The notes beneath the pieces are model-generated. The model worked only from the letters and a program-made list of their open reading frames with translations. It was not told where the DNA came from and searched no databases. From the IMG/VR virus record IMGVR_UViG_3300030450_002371, positions 1 through 32,856 of that record: 32,856 bases of DNA, one strand, 5' to 3'. A program made the position numbers and the translations under genes. Source of the DNA: a virus. Below are positions 19,902 through 30,400 of the stretch, piece after piece (the first letter of the stretch is position 1; every line of letters starts with the position of its first letter).

Positions 19902-21472
19902 ACCCTTCTCCTTCAGAAATGAGGGAAGCTGATGAAATATTAGCTAATTCATTTAAAGACTTATTATATTTCGGTAGAGCCTTTCTACCTAAAGACTTTT
20001 TAAATAAAAGTACATCACCAAAATTTCATAAAAATATAGCAAAGAAATTAATAAGCACTAAACCCGGCGCTAGAATATGTAATATACTTCCTAGGGGTTT
20101 TGGTAAGTCTATATTGTCAAAATCTGCTATATTGCACAAAATGCTATTTAGCCCTAAAGAAGAACAACAGTTTATAGCTTGGATTGCTGAAGAACAGGGA
20201 CAGGCTATTGACCATTTAAAGTATGTTAAGACACATTTGGAAGTAAATAAGTTTATTCGTTATTATTTTGGAGATATGGCTGGAGATACTTATGGTAATA
20301 GATGGACTGAAAAAGATATTGTAACTGCTAAAGGGGATAGGATGATAGCAAAAGGCACTTCACAGCGCTTGCGTGGTCGTTCTGAGTTAGATGTACGTTA
20401 TACTGGTATTATACTTGATGACTTTGAATCTGAATTAAATACCAAAACACCTGAACGTAGAGCTGAGATTAAGAAATGGGTAGTATCTACTATATATCCT
20501 GCATTAGAAGAATCTGCTGGTAGAGAAGGTTGGATATGGTTATGTGGGACTATTGTACACTTTGATAGTTTTTTGCAAATGATATATGATGGCAATAATG
20601 AGGCTAAAGAGAATAATAGAACATATCCTTGGGATGTTACTTTTTATAGAGCTATTGAAAATGAAAAGCCTATATGGCCAGAACAGTTTTCAAAAGAAAA
20701 GCTTGCCGCTAAGAAAAGAGAATTTATAGAAGCTGGTTTAGTTAATAAATTTGCTCAAGAGTATATGAATGATGCTCGTGATGTTTCTACGGCATCATTT
20801 AAGATAGATAGAATACAATATCATTCTCATGAATTTAAATCTATTGATAGAATGGCTTATTTAGCAACTACAGACGAAATGATACCTGTTAATGTTTACA
20901 TAGGTGTTGATATAGCAGCAACAGCTACAAATACATCAGATTTTCAAGTAATAATGGTTATAGCAATAGATAAAGAAAAAAATCGTTATGTATTAGAATA
21001 TTATCGTGAGCGTATACCTACATTTGATTTACCACAAATAATTATAGATATGGCTAATAAGTATTCTCCCGTACGCAGAGCTACAATAGAAACAGTAGCT
21101 GCACAGGAAATGGTAAGAGATATGGTAACTAGGATTGCTCATAGTGATAAAAGACTTATTCCGGGTATATTTAAGGGCGTTAAGCCTCCGGGTGGTATTA
21201 AAAAAGAAGATAGACTAGAAACAACGCTTGGCCCTATAGTTAATTCTAAAAAGTTATTTATAAGACGTAGTATGACAGAATTGGTTGATGAATTCTTTGA
21301 ACATCCTTTTCCTAGACACGATGATTTAATGGATGGACTCTATTATGCTGATTATTATGCTAAAGCGCCTTCTAGCGCTAGAATGAAGAAAAGTGAGTAT
21401 AAAAGCATTAATAAAAAAAGAGCGAAGAGGGGAAAAGTATACAATTGGATGACCGGACTAAGAAATACTTGA
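19874..21472 (+). CDS. terL: Terminase large subunit (packaging ATPase and nuclease)
   Basis: Motor that pumps DNA into the prohead and cuts it. The ATPase half has a Walker A-like PRGFGKS at 73-79 (Phe where the usual Gly stands), Walker B GIILDDFE at 178-185 and a coupling motif LCGTIVH at about 223-229. The RNase-H-like nuclease half has IGVDIAAT (D346), an acidic residue in RRATIETVA (E406) and RHDDLMDGL (D483/D484), giving the expected acidic triad. At 532 aa it is of normal length. The frame has only a TTG near its start (19874) without a ribosome site; the ATG at 19919 is an alternative. Confidence 0.93.
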   Translation: MDKINNFNINPSPSEMREADEILANSFKDLLYFGRAFLPKDFLNKSTSPKFHKNIAKKLISTKPGARICNILPRGFGKSILSKSAILHKMLFSPKEEQQFIAWIAEEQGQAIDHLKYVKTHLEVNKFIRYYFGDMAGDTYGNRWTEKDIVTAKGDRMIAKGTSQRLRGRSELDVRYTGIILDDFESELNTKTPERRAEIKKWVVSTIYPALEESAGREGWIWLCGTIVHFDSFLQMIYDGNNEAKENNRTYPWDVTFYRAIENEKPIWPEQFSKEKLAAKKREFIEAGLVNKFAQEYMNDARDVSTASFKIDRIQYHSHEFKSIDRMAYLATTDEMIPVNVYIGVDIAATATNTSDFQVIMVIAIDKEKNRYVLEYYRERIPTFDLPQIIIDMANKYSPVRRATIETVAAQEMVRDMVTRIAHSDKRLIPGIFKGVKPPGGIKKEDRLETTLGPIVNSKKLFIRRSMTELVDEFFEHPFPRHDDLMDGLYYADYYAKAPSSARMKKSEYKSINKKRAKRGKVYNWMTGLRNT

Positions 21473-21506
21473 CACTTAAAAAAAATATTATTAACTTTGG
21501 CGCCGT

Positions 21507-23531
21507 ATGCCTAACATAAAATTAGACCCTAGAGCTCAAGAGAATCAAGAATTATGGCAACGCTGGAGAGATGCGCGCTCATCTTGGGATACAGAAGCCC
21601 GTTCAGATATTGATTTCTATTCAGGAAATCATTATACTACAGACGAAACGGATGACCTCTCTGCTGTTAATCAAGCTGCAGTACCAATGGATAGAATTGG
21701 GCCAGCAGTTGAAAAGCTTAAAGCTATAATAACAGCTAGTCCTCCAGCTTTTACAGTTATTCCAAGAGAAGATTCAGATGCTAAATTATCTAAAATATGG
21801 CGTCTTATACTAGGTTACTGCTGGGAAATGTCTAGCGGTGATGTGCATATGAAACAGGCAATACATGATTATGCTGTAACTGGATTAGGATATTTATATG
21901 CGTATGTTGATAATGAATCTGATTTCGGTAGGGGCGATGTCAAGTTCACAAGTGTAAACCCGTTTCGTGTTTATGTCCCACCATCATCTAGGGACAGGTT
22001 TTTCGATGATGCTGATAGCATCATATTGTCTACTATATTGACTGAAGAACAAGTGCTTCGCCTCTATCCGGAATTAGGGCCTCAATTAGACCCTGAAACT
22101 GGAGAGATGGTAGATGGTCTTATAAAAGATATAAGTACTCATTCAGATGAAGATTATCCTTCTCCTCAAAATAAAAATAGTATTTATACTGTATATCCCG
22201 ATGCTTCAAAAGATTTAGATTATGGGGGAAGTGAATATTATCAAGTATTAGAAAGATTTTTTAAAACTAAAGTACCATTTTATAGAATAGCAGATATGCG
22301 TACTCAGGAAGAGCAAGTTTTAAGTGAACCTGAATTTCAACAGTTTCTAGCTGAGAACCCTGATGTATTTGAAAGTGGATTGATGCAATACGAAGAAGTC
22401 TTGCAAACTAGAGTTGCAGTTATAGCTACTGTAGGGCAAATAGTATTATATGAATCTATATTAAATATAGATATATATCCTATTGTTCCACTGCCAAATG
22501 TATATACAGGAACTCCATATCCTAGGTCTGATATTGCTAGAGCAAGGCCAATGCAAAGATTGCTTAATAAATTATGGTCTTTAGCTATATCTCATGCTCA
22601 AGCATCAGCAGGTCTTAAATTATTAGTACCATTAGGAAGCGTAGAAAATATAGGTGATTTAGAAAGAGATTGGGCTAATCCTAATGCTGTAATAGAAGTA
22701 GACAGTTCTCAAGGAGAACCTCATTACCCATCTCCTACTCCATTAGCTTCTGAATTTTATCGTTTAATTCAAAGCGCTGAACATTATATAGATTTTACTT
22801 TTGGTTTACCAGAATTAATGCATGGATTTGCAGAACAAGCTCCTGATACTGTAAGGGGTACAGAAAAAATGGTTTCATTGGGAGCTGAAAGGCCTAAGTC
22901 TAAATTAAGAGATATAGAATTTGGTATTACAAGATTAGGTAAGGTTATGTATGGACTTGGTAAAAGTCATTATTCATATCAAAAAATGTTTAAACTTGCA
23001 CAACCTAATAATGATTTGACAGAAGTAACAGTTAATTTATATGATGATGTTAGCGGAACATTAATAGATATAGCAAAAGATAAATATAATGTTAATCAAC
23101 ATGATGTATCTATAGCTCCCGGTTCAACATTGCCTACAAGCAAATGGGCTGAATATAATGTATACTTAGAAGCATATCAATTAGGGCTTGTAGATAAAGA
23201 GGAAGTTTTGAAAAAGAATCCAGAAATATTTGACAAAGAAGGAATATTACAAAGAACTGGAGATATACAACAATTACAAGGCATGGTCGAACAATTACAA
23301 GGCCAAGTCAAAAATTTGCAGGGTGACTTGCAGACCGCTCAGAGAGAGTCGGTGGCAGATAGAAAGAGGGTTGAAGTTGAAAAATTTAAATCCAAACTTA
23401 CTAATGTCGAAACAGATGCTAAAGCAACTAACAAAGTGCAAGCTGAAAGGCTTGCAGGTGCAGTGAAGCTCGCAGCTGAGAAATCCAAAAATATGATGGG
23501 TTCTGCTCAAGAAGCTGGCGAGACATTGTAG
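21507..23531 (+). CDS. Portal protein (674 aa)
   Basis: Ring at the head vertex through which DNA enters and leaves. Supporting features are the position directly after the large terminase, the size, an N-terminal helical RWRDARSSWDTEARSDIDFY region, a central domain with PFRVYVPPSSRDRF and IDIYPIVPLPNVYTGTPYPR, and a crown-like helical segment. The last 80 residues (about 585-665) are a strong coiled coil (QLQGMVEQLQGQVKNLQGDL and following), longer than in many portals. The family match is by gene order and architecture. Confidence 0.88.
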   Translation: MPNIKLDPRAQENQELWQRWRDARSSWDTEARSDIDFYSGNHYTTDETDDLSAVNQAAVPMDRIGPAVEKLKAIITASPPAFTVIPREDSDAKLSKIWRLILGYCWEMSSGDVHMKQAIHDYAVTGLGYLYAYVDNESDFGRGDVKFTSVNPFRVYVPPSSRDRFFDDADSIILSTILTEEQVLRLYPELGPQLDPETGEMVDGLIKDISTHSDEDYPSPQNKNSIYTVYPDASKDLDYGGSEYYQVLERFFKTKVPFYRIADMRTQEEQVLSEPEFQQFLAENPDVFESGLMQYEEVLQTRVAVIATVGQIVLYESILNIDIYPIVPLPNVYTGTPYPRSDIARARPMQRLLNKLWSLAISHAQASAGLKLLVPLGSVENIGDLERDWANPNAVIEVDSSQGEPHYPSPTPLASEFYRLIQSAEHYIDFTFGLPELMHGFAEQAPDTVRGTEKMVSLGAERPKSKLRDIEFGITRLGKVMYGLGKSHYSYQKMFKLAQPNNDLTEVTVNLYDDVSGTLIDIAKDKYNVNQHDVSIAPGSTLPTSKWAEYNVYLEAYQLGLVDKEEVLKKNPEIFDKEGILQRTGDIQQLQGMVEQLQGQVKNLQGDLQTAQRESVADRKRVEVEKFKSKLTNVETDAKATNKVQAERLAGAVKLAAEKSKNMMGSAQEAGETL

Positions 23532-23544
23532 AAAGGAAAATAAC

Positions 23545-24336
23545 ATGGAACAAGCTGAAGCAATACAACCTACCGAAGAACAAGTCATAGACGATGTTTT
23601 AGGTAGTAGTGACGGTATGACTGATACTTTTTTTGAGGATGATACCACACAACAAGAAGATGTTTTGGGATTTAATGAAGTCCCAGAAAGTAATGCTCAA
23701 GATTTGACTTCGCAACAGAATACAGATTGGGAATCAGAAGCTCGTAAGTTTCAAGGGCTTTATGATAAAGCTCAATCTGAAAATGACAAATATAAAAATG
23801 TCATGACTTCTTTAGCGGAGAAGCAACTTCAAGAGCAGGGTTATGGTGATGGTGTCAATCAGAATAGTAGTTCAGAACCTTCGCTGTCCGAGGATGAGTT
23901 TAATCCTTGGGACGCATACTACAAGCCGGATTCAGCTTCATATAAGTACAGAACAGCTCAAGAACAGCGTTCTGTAAGTGAAGCGGTAAATAATCAACTT
24001 GGTCAAATGAATGAGCAAATTATGATTAATAATACGGTTAGCGAATTGAAGAACAAATACAGATTGAATGAAAATGAAGTCAATCAGTTTATGGAATTTG
24101 CTACAAGACCAACGGAACAGTTATCTCTTGACACTTTAGTCAAGGTATGGCGTGGTTCTACTGGAAATGTAAAAAGACCAGAAGTTCGCAATTCGGTAGA
24201 AGCTGCGAAAGCAGCTAAACAAGCACCACGCAGTCCGGGCGCTTTACAAGGAGCTCCCCCAGTAGTCAAAGATGAATTTGATGAAATGTGGGATGGAGTA
24301 AAGAAAGCCGGAGGCATGGGAAGCAGATTACCTTAA
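23545..24336 (+). CDS. Acidic scaffold-like protein (263 aa)
   Basis: Strongly acidic N-terminus (TEEQVIDDVLGSSDGMTDTF, then EDDTTQQEDVLGF), a coiled-coil centre (ARKFQGLYDKAQSENDKYKN) and a helical C-terminus with KDEFDEMWDGVKKAGGMGSR. Such proteins guide capsid assembly inside the prohead and are then removed. It lies between portal and major capsid genes, where scaffolds are found. GAAAGGAAAATAA precedes the ATG; the identical site precedes the capsid gene. Confidence 0.7.
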   Translation: MEQAEAIQPTEEQVIDDVLGSSDGMTDTFFEDDTTQQEDVLGFNEVPESNAQDLTSQQNTDWESEARKFQGLYDKAQSENDKYKNVMTSLAEKQLQEQGYGDGVNQNSSSEPSLSEDEFNPWDAYYKPDSASYKYRTAQEQRSVSEAVNNQLGQMNEQIMINNTVSELKNKYRLNENEVNQFMEFATRPTEQLSLDTLVKVWRGSTGNVKRPEVRNSVEAAKAAKQAPRSPGALQGAPPVVKDEFDEMWDGVKKAGGMGSRLP

Positions 24337-24359
24337 TAAAATGAAGAAAGGAAAATAAA

Positions 24360-25742
24360 ATGGCTACAAGTGCAGCTGGCTATATTCGAGGCCAGATATC
24401 AAGCGCTGATATGGCGACAACTGCCGGTAATAGTCATGCTTCGGCTCATGGGGCAACCCCAGATAGCAGACGATTGTATGACTTTAGCGATAGGGTCGCT
24501 GAATTAGCCCCAGAAGAATCTCCTTTTTTTGTATACCTGAGTAAAATAGCAAAAGTACCTACTTCTGACCCAGTATTCAGGTTCCTAGAAAATCGTAGTA
24601 AAATTGACTGGACAAATCGTTCATTGTATGCTGATAGCGCTTTAGGCTCTTTAGCAGCTGGCGTATCTGGTGTGGTTAATTTTGATGACGGTTCTGGAGC
24701 CAATGTTGACTGGTTAGTTCCGGGTATGGTTGTTGCTGTTGAGGTGGTTGATGGAAAATCTCAAGCGGTAGTTCGCTTAGATTCAGTTTCTGTTAACTCA
24801 ACTGAAACAGTGTGTGACGTTACTTGTATGAGCGTTGGTAACTCCTCTGAGAGTGGTTACAATGCAATTGCAGATGGCGATAAAGCACAGGTTATTGGTA
24901 CTGCGTTTGCTGAAGGTTCGGGTTCGCCAGATGTCTGGTCTAAATCATTAGAAGACGATTATGGCTATACTCAAATCTTTAAGACAGCAGCAGAAATGAC
25001 CAATACGTCAATAGCTACTAATTATAGAGGGTATGCAAACGAATGGCAGAGAATCTGGAATCTCAAATTAAGAGAACATAAAGTTGATATAGAAAGAGCA
25101 ATGTTATTTGGACAACGCGGTCGTTCAAGCGGTATCCAAACTACAGAAGGTCTAGCAGGACATATCATCGTAAACCGTCAAGCACAGTCACCCGGGTCTA
25201 TTTCATATAGCTCTGGAGCTCCGTATTTTGCGGCAGCAGCAGCTGCTTCGGTAACGTATGATACGTTTTTGGGAGACTTTGAAATATTATTCGACCCCGC
25301 TCGCGGTGGAAGTAATAATAAACTAGCTCTCGCTGGATTACCTGTTATCTCTTATCTAAACAAAGTTGGAAACAATAGTTTTATTGATGTTTCCTTGGAC
25401 GCTGGTAACGCAGCTCATAATACTTATAATTTCCAAGCCTCACAACGTGAAGGTTCATTTGGACATAGCATTATGCAGTTGAGTACCGTTCATGGAGACT
25501 TATCTATTGTTCGTGAGCCATTGTTCCGTAATATGTCAGCAGGATTTATGCTGTTGGCTGATATGGGTCAATTAGCTTATAGACCTTTGGTGGGTAACGG
25601 ATTAAATCGTGATACTCATGTAATTACTAACGTACAGCAAGCAGATGAAGACCTTCGGAAAGATATGATTCTTACTGAAGCAGGTCTGGAAGTAACAATT
25701 CCAGAAGCTCATATGTTGTATTCATTTACTGACTTGAATTAG
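24360..25742 (+). CDS. Major capsid protein, SU10-like HK97-fold type
   Basis: 460 aa, beginning MATSAAGYIRGQISSADMAT. It has an N-terminal RRLYDFSDRVAELAPEESPF segment, a PVFRFLENRSKIDWTN helix-strand region, a long spine-helix part around ERAMLFGQRGRSSGIQT, and an A-domain-like C-terminus. These are typical of the SU10-like major capsid proteins, although no structure can be checked here. It is the first strongly translated-looking late gene: it follows GAAAGGAAAATAA and is flanked by scaffold-like and decoration-like genes. Confidence 0.85.
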   Translation: MATSAAGYIRGQISSADMATTAGNSHASAHGATPDSRRLYDFSDRVAELAPEESPFFVYLSKIAKVPTSDPVFRFLENRSKIDWTNRSLYADSALGSLAAGVSGVVNFDDGSGANVDWLVPGMVVAVEVVDGKSQAVVRLDSVSVNSTETVCDVTCMSVGNSSESGYNAIADGDKAQVIGTAFAEGSGSPDVWSKSLEDDYGYTQIFKTAAEMTNTSIATNYRGYANEWQRIWNLKLREHKVDIERAMLFGQRGRSSGIQTTEGLAGHIIVNRQAQSPGSISYSSGAPYFAAAAAASVTYDTFLGDFEILFDPARGGSNNKLALAGLPVISYLNKVGNNSFIDVSLDAGNAAHNTYNFQASQREGSFGHSIMQLSTVHGDLSIVREPLFRNMSAGFMLLADMGQLAYRPLVGNGLNRDTHVITNVQQADEDLRKDMILTEAGLEVTIPEAHMLYSFTDLN

Positions 25743-25754
25743 GAGGATTGAATA

Positions 25755-26201
25755 ATGCGTAGTGATTATTTAGAACAAAATAGTGGTGTATCTGATTTAA
25801 AGAAAAAAATACGGCACGTCAATGCTGCTTTAACATTAACAGCAGAAGACTCAGGCAGTGTTTTTATGATTAATCAGGCAGCAGCTTATGCTATCACATT
25901 ACCAGAATGTGCTACTGAAGATAATAAATTAATGGGCTGGCAAGCCGAATTTATTCTTGGTACAGTAGCATCTAATGCTGTAACTGTGCAAGTTACCGAT
26001 GATGATGGTGACAATATGCATGGTCATGGTATTGATGGTGAAGATGGAGCAGCTCAAACAGTTTCTGAAGGAACTGGCTTTGATGTTGTCACTTTTATTA
26101 GTGGAGCAACAAAGGGAGATAGATGTTCTATCATTTGTGATGGAGACAGTTATTATGTCTTTAGCTTAGCAGCTGATAAAGCACATATCACATTTAGCTA
26201 A
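25755..26201 (+). CDS. Capsid-associated (decoration-like) protein (148 aa)
   Basis: A short helical N-terminus (SDYLEQNSGVSDLKKKIRHV) is followed by an all-beta domain (TLTAEDSGSVFMINQAAAYA, then AVTVQVTDDDGDNMHG and DRCSIICDGDSYYVFSL). This pattern of a small jelly-roll-like domain beside the capsid gene is common for decoration or head-completion proteins. An AGGAGG ribosome site is present, 12 bp after the capsid stop. Function inferred from position. Confidence 0.6.
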   Translation: MRSDYLEQNSGVSDLKKKIRHVNAALTLTAEDSGSVFMINQAAAYAITLPECATEDNKLMGWQAEFILGTVASNAVTVQVTDDDGDNMHGHGIDGEDGAAQTVSEGTGFDVVTFISGATKGDRCSIICDGDSYYVFSLAADKAHITFS

Positions 26202-26245
26202 TCTTAAATTTGAGAGGTAATAGCTCAATATACAGATTGAATATG

Positions 26246-26271
26246 GTGGGGCGGGATAATTCCCGCCTCAC
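26246..26271 (+). terminator. Strong hairpin after the capsid block
   Basis: GTGGGGCGGGA (26246-26256) pairs with TCCCGCCTCAC (26261-26271) with one G-U wobble and a 4-base loop, in an 89-bp gap. It has no U tract, so it may act as a partial terminator or an mRNA stability/processing hairpin. It would let the capsid messages be more abundant than the downstream ones. Confidence 0.55.
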
Positions 26272-26290
26272 TTAAAAGTAAGGAAAAAAA

Positions 26291-26500
26291 ATGGCAGATT
26301 ATAATTCATCAAATGTAAAGACAAAAACTTTTATTCATAACGCCGCTCAAGGAACTCAAGCAAGTTCTGCTGGAGACCTAGCAAAAGACGTTTATGATTA
26401 TATCATAACTTTAGATAGTACAAATAATGCAGTATTATCAATATCGCATTGTCGTCTAAACGGAGATAGAATTTTAACGCTTGTTGTAGCTGGTTCTTAA
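26291..26500 (+). CDS. Small hypothetical virion-region protein (69 aa)
   Basis: A compact protein (VKTKTFIHNAAQGTQASSAG, then DLAKDVYDYIITLDSTNNAV) with a beta-rich C-terminus. No family recognised. GTAAGGAAAAAAA precedes the ATG. Its TAA overlaps the next ATG as TAATG, giving coupled translation. The neighbourhood suggests a head or connector accessory. Confidence 0.6.
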   Translation: MADYNSSNVKTKTFIHNAAQGTQASSAGDLAKDVYDYIITLDSTNNAVLSISHCRLNGDRILTLVVAGS

Positions 26501-26766
26501 TGAAAAAGTGTGTACATTGTAAAGAACCAAACTCTGAAGGTTGGTTTTATTGCCGCTCATGTGGGAACAAAGCCTCTGAGCCTATGTATACAACTCAAGT
26601 CGTTATTAGAGATAGCGGCTGGGCAACTGCAATACGCAAAGATTTAGTTGATTTTTCTACTATTACAATGGAAGATAGTATAAAATCAGTACAAAATAAT
26701 ATAATGAAAGAAAATTCCAAGAAATGGAATGAGAGAGCAAAAAAAGCTTGGAGACAAGGAGATTAG
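26500..26766 (+). CDS. Zinc-ribbon protein (88 aa)
   Basis: Starts MKKCVHCKEPNSEGWFYCRS, with CVHC (residues 4-7) and CRSC (18-21), a classical short zinc ribbon, followed by a helical charged tail (SVQNNIMKENSKKWNERAKK). Zinc ribbons of this kind recur in small phage proteins near connector genes and may bind DNA or protein. The TAATG overlap with the previous gene implies co-translation. Function unknown. Confidence 0.65.
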   Translation: MKKCVHCKEPNSEGWFYCRSCGNKASEPMYTTQVVIRDSGWATAIRKDLVDFSTITMEDSIKSVQNNIMKENSKKWNERAKKAWRQGD

Positions 26767-26767
26767 T

Positions 26768-26875
26768 ATGCCAAGAGGTAAAGGGACTTATGGAAGTAAA
26801 GTTGGAAGACCTTCCAAAAAAAGAAAAGGTTATAAAAAAGGCGGAGCTGTAAAGCGTGGAAAAAAACGGAAGTAG
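26768..26875 (+). CDS. Tiny basic protein (35 aa)
   Basis: 35 codons, MPRGKGTYGSKVGRPSKKRK at the start and a Lys/Arg/Gly-rich remainder, about half basic residues. This kind of short basic protein is often seen in marine-type phage head regions; DNA binding or DNA neutralisation is plausible. It follows the zinc-ribbon gene directly and overlaps the next gene by 20 bp. It is below usual gene-finder limits. Confidence 0.6.
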   Translation: MPRGKGTYGSKVGRPSKKRKGYKKGGAVKRGKKRK

Positions 26876-27047
26876 CGGTTGGCCTAATATAGATTCAGTC
26901 GATGTAACTGATTTTGATTTTGGAGAAGATTATTTTAATCCAAAATTTATTGTAGCTATTGAAGCATTAGAAGAAATAGCTTCAGCAGGGGAACAAGCTA
27001 ATCCTGCATCTCTTGTTAAAATAGCCAAAAAAGCATTAAGGGGTTAA
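26856..27047 (+). CDS. Small acidic hypothetical protein (63 aa)
   Basis: Acidic N-terminus (NGSSGWPNIDSVDVTDFDFG) and a helical C-terminus (VAIEALEEIASAGEQANPAS, then a Lys-rich end). No family recognised. GTG start at 26856 lies inside the 3' end of the tiny basic gene in another frame, so the basic/acidic pair is coupled. AAGGGG for the next gene lies in its end. Possibly a small connector or head-completion component. Confidence 0.55.
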   Translation: MEKNGSSGWPNIDSVDVTDFDFGEDYFNPKFIVAIEALEEIASAGEQANPASLVKIAKKALRG

Positions 27048-27048
27048 T

Positions 27049-27495
27049 ATGGCAACATTAAAAGTTAAAATACAAGAGGATATAATTCTTGGCAATCAAG
27101 ATTATGGCTCTAAAAGAATATTAGAAATAAGTAGTATAGATGAAATTAATAAAAGAATTCTTACTTGTCCAGCTAGTCAAACTACAACTATTGCAGTTTT
27201 TAATTCTAATGCATACGGAGCAGCTGGAGCTATTGATATTGAAGATTCAAAATATATTAGAGTTACAAATTTAGATGGTTCTAATTCAATTGAATTAGCT
27301 ATCGTTGGAGCAGCTACTCTTTATCAAGTAAAATTAGGAGCTGGTGAAAGTCATGTTCTTGGAAGCGCAGATGACTTAATGTTGTCAGAAGCAGATACAA
27401 GTCCAAGTTTTGGGACTATGGCTGATTTAGGAAGTATACAGGTAAATCCCGGTGGTAACGCAGTAAGCGTTGAATTATTTATAGCGAGTGCATAA
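27049..27495 (+). CDS. Structural protein (148 aa), probably head/neck
   Basis: All-beta protein (TLKVKIQEDIILGNQDYGSK, then IEDSKYIRVTNLDGSNSIEL and GSADDLMLSEADTSPSFGTM) with no signal peptide. The pattern fits a small virion protein. AGGGG is upstream; TAATG links it to the large coiled-coil gene. No family recognised. Confidence 0.6.
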   Translation: MATLKVKIQEDIILGNQDYGSKRILEISSIDEINKRILTCPASQTTTIAVFNSNAYGAAGAIDIEDSKYIRVTNLDGSNSIELAIVGAATLYQVKLGAGESHVLGSADDLMLSEADTSPSFGTMADLGSIQVNPGGNAVSVELFIASA

Positions 27496-30400
27496 TGGCT
27501 ACTTTTGAAGCACAAGTAGAAGGTTTAACAAGTCTTTCAATAGATGGAAGTAGCTCTCCTACACAAACTGAATTAACTCAGTTTCTTACAGATGGAGCTA
27601 AAGAAATAATAAATGTATTACCAGAGAATCTTTTAAACCTGTGCGCATCTTCTGTTAGTTTTACTTCTGGTAGTGCTAGTACTTTAAATACTGGAAAAAT
27701 ATCAAATGTAATGAGAAGCGATGGTGATATTACTCAACCTTGTCGTGATGTTCCAGCTATGTTTAAAGGTAGATATTCAGACCCTGATGATATGAATTAT
27801 GCTACAGTTACAGACCCTATTTATTATATTGAAAATAACTCATTAGATGTATTACCTGCTGGAGGTTCAGTAACATATTCTGAAGTTCAATATCCATCAG
27901 TAGCTTATGGAGATTCTGCTATAGCAGTATTTCCTGATGAAGCTGAGTATTTAGTACCAATATATGCTTCTATAAAATCATTACAAAATGTTTTAGGTAG
28001 TAAATCATCTAATGCTGATATTACTACTGCTCTTACTGCTATTAATACTGAAATGGATGAAACTCAGGCAGTTTGCGATAAAATAGACGCTGATTTAGTT
28101 TTAGCAAAAGCAGAGGTTGTATTAGCTAAAGCCGAAGCGGCTGAACTTGCTACACAAACTGATAATGGTGGTGATTTTGAAACTGCTTGCGATGCAATGG
28201 CAACAGAGTTAGCTAAGGTTGATAATATTATCATAGAAGCAAGCACTGAGTTTGATAAAGTAGATAATGTAATTGTTGAGGGTAGTGTAGAATTTGATAA
28301 ATCTAGCGCGCTGTTAGACTTAGGTGAAACAGACTCAGAGGGGGCTGTTAACACAGCGGCTGGTAAGATAATAACAGAAATGGACGAAACGCAAGCTGTA
28401 TGTGATAAGATAGATGCTGATTTAGTTCTTGCTAAAGCTGAGATTGTTTTAGCTAAAGCAGAGGCTGCAGAACTTGCAACTCAGACTGATAATAGTAGTG
28501 ATGTTGCAACGGCTCTTACAGCTATAAATACAGAATTAGATAAAGTTGATGAAGTTATATTGTTAGCTCATGAAGAATTTGATGAAGTAGCGGCTGAAGT
28601 AACCTCTACAGCTACATCTCCTATAACAGCAGCTAGAGGTGTTGTTCCAAGTGCTTTGTCAATAAATGATTTAACTGTTAGCGTATCAGCTCCTTCTGCT
28701 CCTACTTTAGCTACAATTGAATATCCTGAAGCTAGTAATGCTGACGCTAGTGTTACCGCTGTTTCAACTGCATCTGCATCTGCTCCAAGCATTATTGATG
28801 TTAGTAGCAATGCACCAACTTATACAAAACCAAGTTTAACGTCTAGAGTTGCATTTAAAGCTTTTTATGCAGATACATCAAATGCTAATCCTTTTGGTGA
28901 TTCTGACCCGGGAGTATTTTCTTTAAGTACACCACCAGCTTTAGGTACTGCAAGCTTTAGTACGCCTGCAATAGCTACTGTAGCGGTTGCAAGTTTTGGT
29001 ACAGCTCCAGCTTTTACTTCTCCTAAAGTAGGGGGAGCAACAGAAGAATTAACTGCTTCTATAACAGATGGAACAATAGGAACTGATGCAGATTTTCAAG
29101 ATTTTAGTGATTGGTGGGAAGTATTGGGACATTTAATAGAAGATGAAGAAGATACAGAGTTAGCTGGATTACAAATTAATAAAATTAATTCATATATAGC
29201 AGCATATCAACAAGCCATGCAAAATCAATTACATATATTTAATGATGCAAATGTAGAGTATCAAGCAGCTATTCAAGAAAAAATTAAAGAAGCGGACCTT
29301 GCATATCAAGAATCTCAACAAGAAGCTCAATTATTGTTGCAAAAAGAATATCAAGAATATCAATCTAAAGTATCTGAATACCAAGCTGAGGTAAATACAG
29401 ATGTTCAGGTTTATTCTCAAAAACTTGAAAGATATAAAACTGAGCTTAGTACAGTTTATCAAGCTTGGGCAAAAACAGAAACTGACAGTTTTCAACAGTA
29501 TCAACTTGATATACAGAATGAATTAAATGAATTCAATAAAGATAATGCTAGATATCAAATGGAATTTAAAGAAGCCGCTGATAAAACTCAAATGGATTTA
29601 CAAGTAGCTGTTGCAAATGCAAATAATTTAGCTCAGGAATATAGACAGGAAGCTCAACAATCGACTGAGATGGATAAATTTAATAAGGCTCAAGACCAAG
29701 CATTAGCATTAACTAATGCAGCTAAAGAAATGGAAGATATAGTACTTAATAATAAATCTTTAATGGAAAAGTTTACAGGAGAATTAAATAAGTATACTGC
29801 TCAAGTAAACGATGAGGTTCAGGAATATCAAGCTAATTTACAGCAAAAAGTACAAGAATTTGATTCTAGTATTAAACTTCAAGGTACTTATTTTAAAGAA
29901 GCTGAAGCTAGGGTAAATGCAGGTGATGCATTTTTAAAACAAGCTCAGGCAACTATAGCCCAAGCTCAAGGTTATGCTGCTGAGGTTTCTGCTAGAGCTA
30001 GTTTTAGCGGAGCTAAATCGCAGGCTATACAAGGTTATATTAGTACAGCTCAAAGTTATGTAGCTTCTGCTCAGGGATTTGGTAATGAAGTTCAAGCTAA
30101 GATTGCTATAGCAAATGGATATATTGCTGAAATAACTATTAGGTTACAACAAGCAGAATCAAAAAGACAAGAATCTCAATCTAGGATAGCGGCAGGAGGA
30201 GCTTATTTACAAGAGGCTCAAGCAATAATAGCTCAAGGTAGTGCTTATATAGCAGAGGCTCAAGCTTATGTTTCACAGGCTCAAGGATATGCGGCAGAAG
30301 TGAATGCTAGAGCAGGTTTTAGTTCTGCTAAGTCTCAAGCAATTCAAGGATATGTAAATACGGCTCAAAGTTATGTGGCTACAGCTCAAGGATTTGCAAA

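Noticed and set aside
21469-21497. A promoter for the portal gene at TTGACA (21469-21474)
   Set aside because: TATTAT is only 11 bases away and the properly spaced word TAACTT is a poor -10 box.
23230-23648. Open frames on both strands in the portal gene 3' end
   Set aside because: They arise from the repetitive Gln/Leu coiled-coil codons and lie entirely within or across real genes.
28064-28810. Open frames on the - strand inside the 1026-aa gene
   Set aside because: They mirror the Ala/Ser-rich repeats of the + gene and have no ribosome sites; shadows of the real gene.
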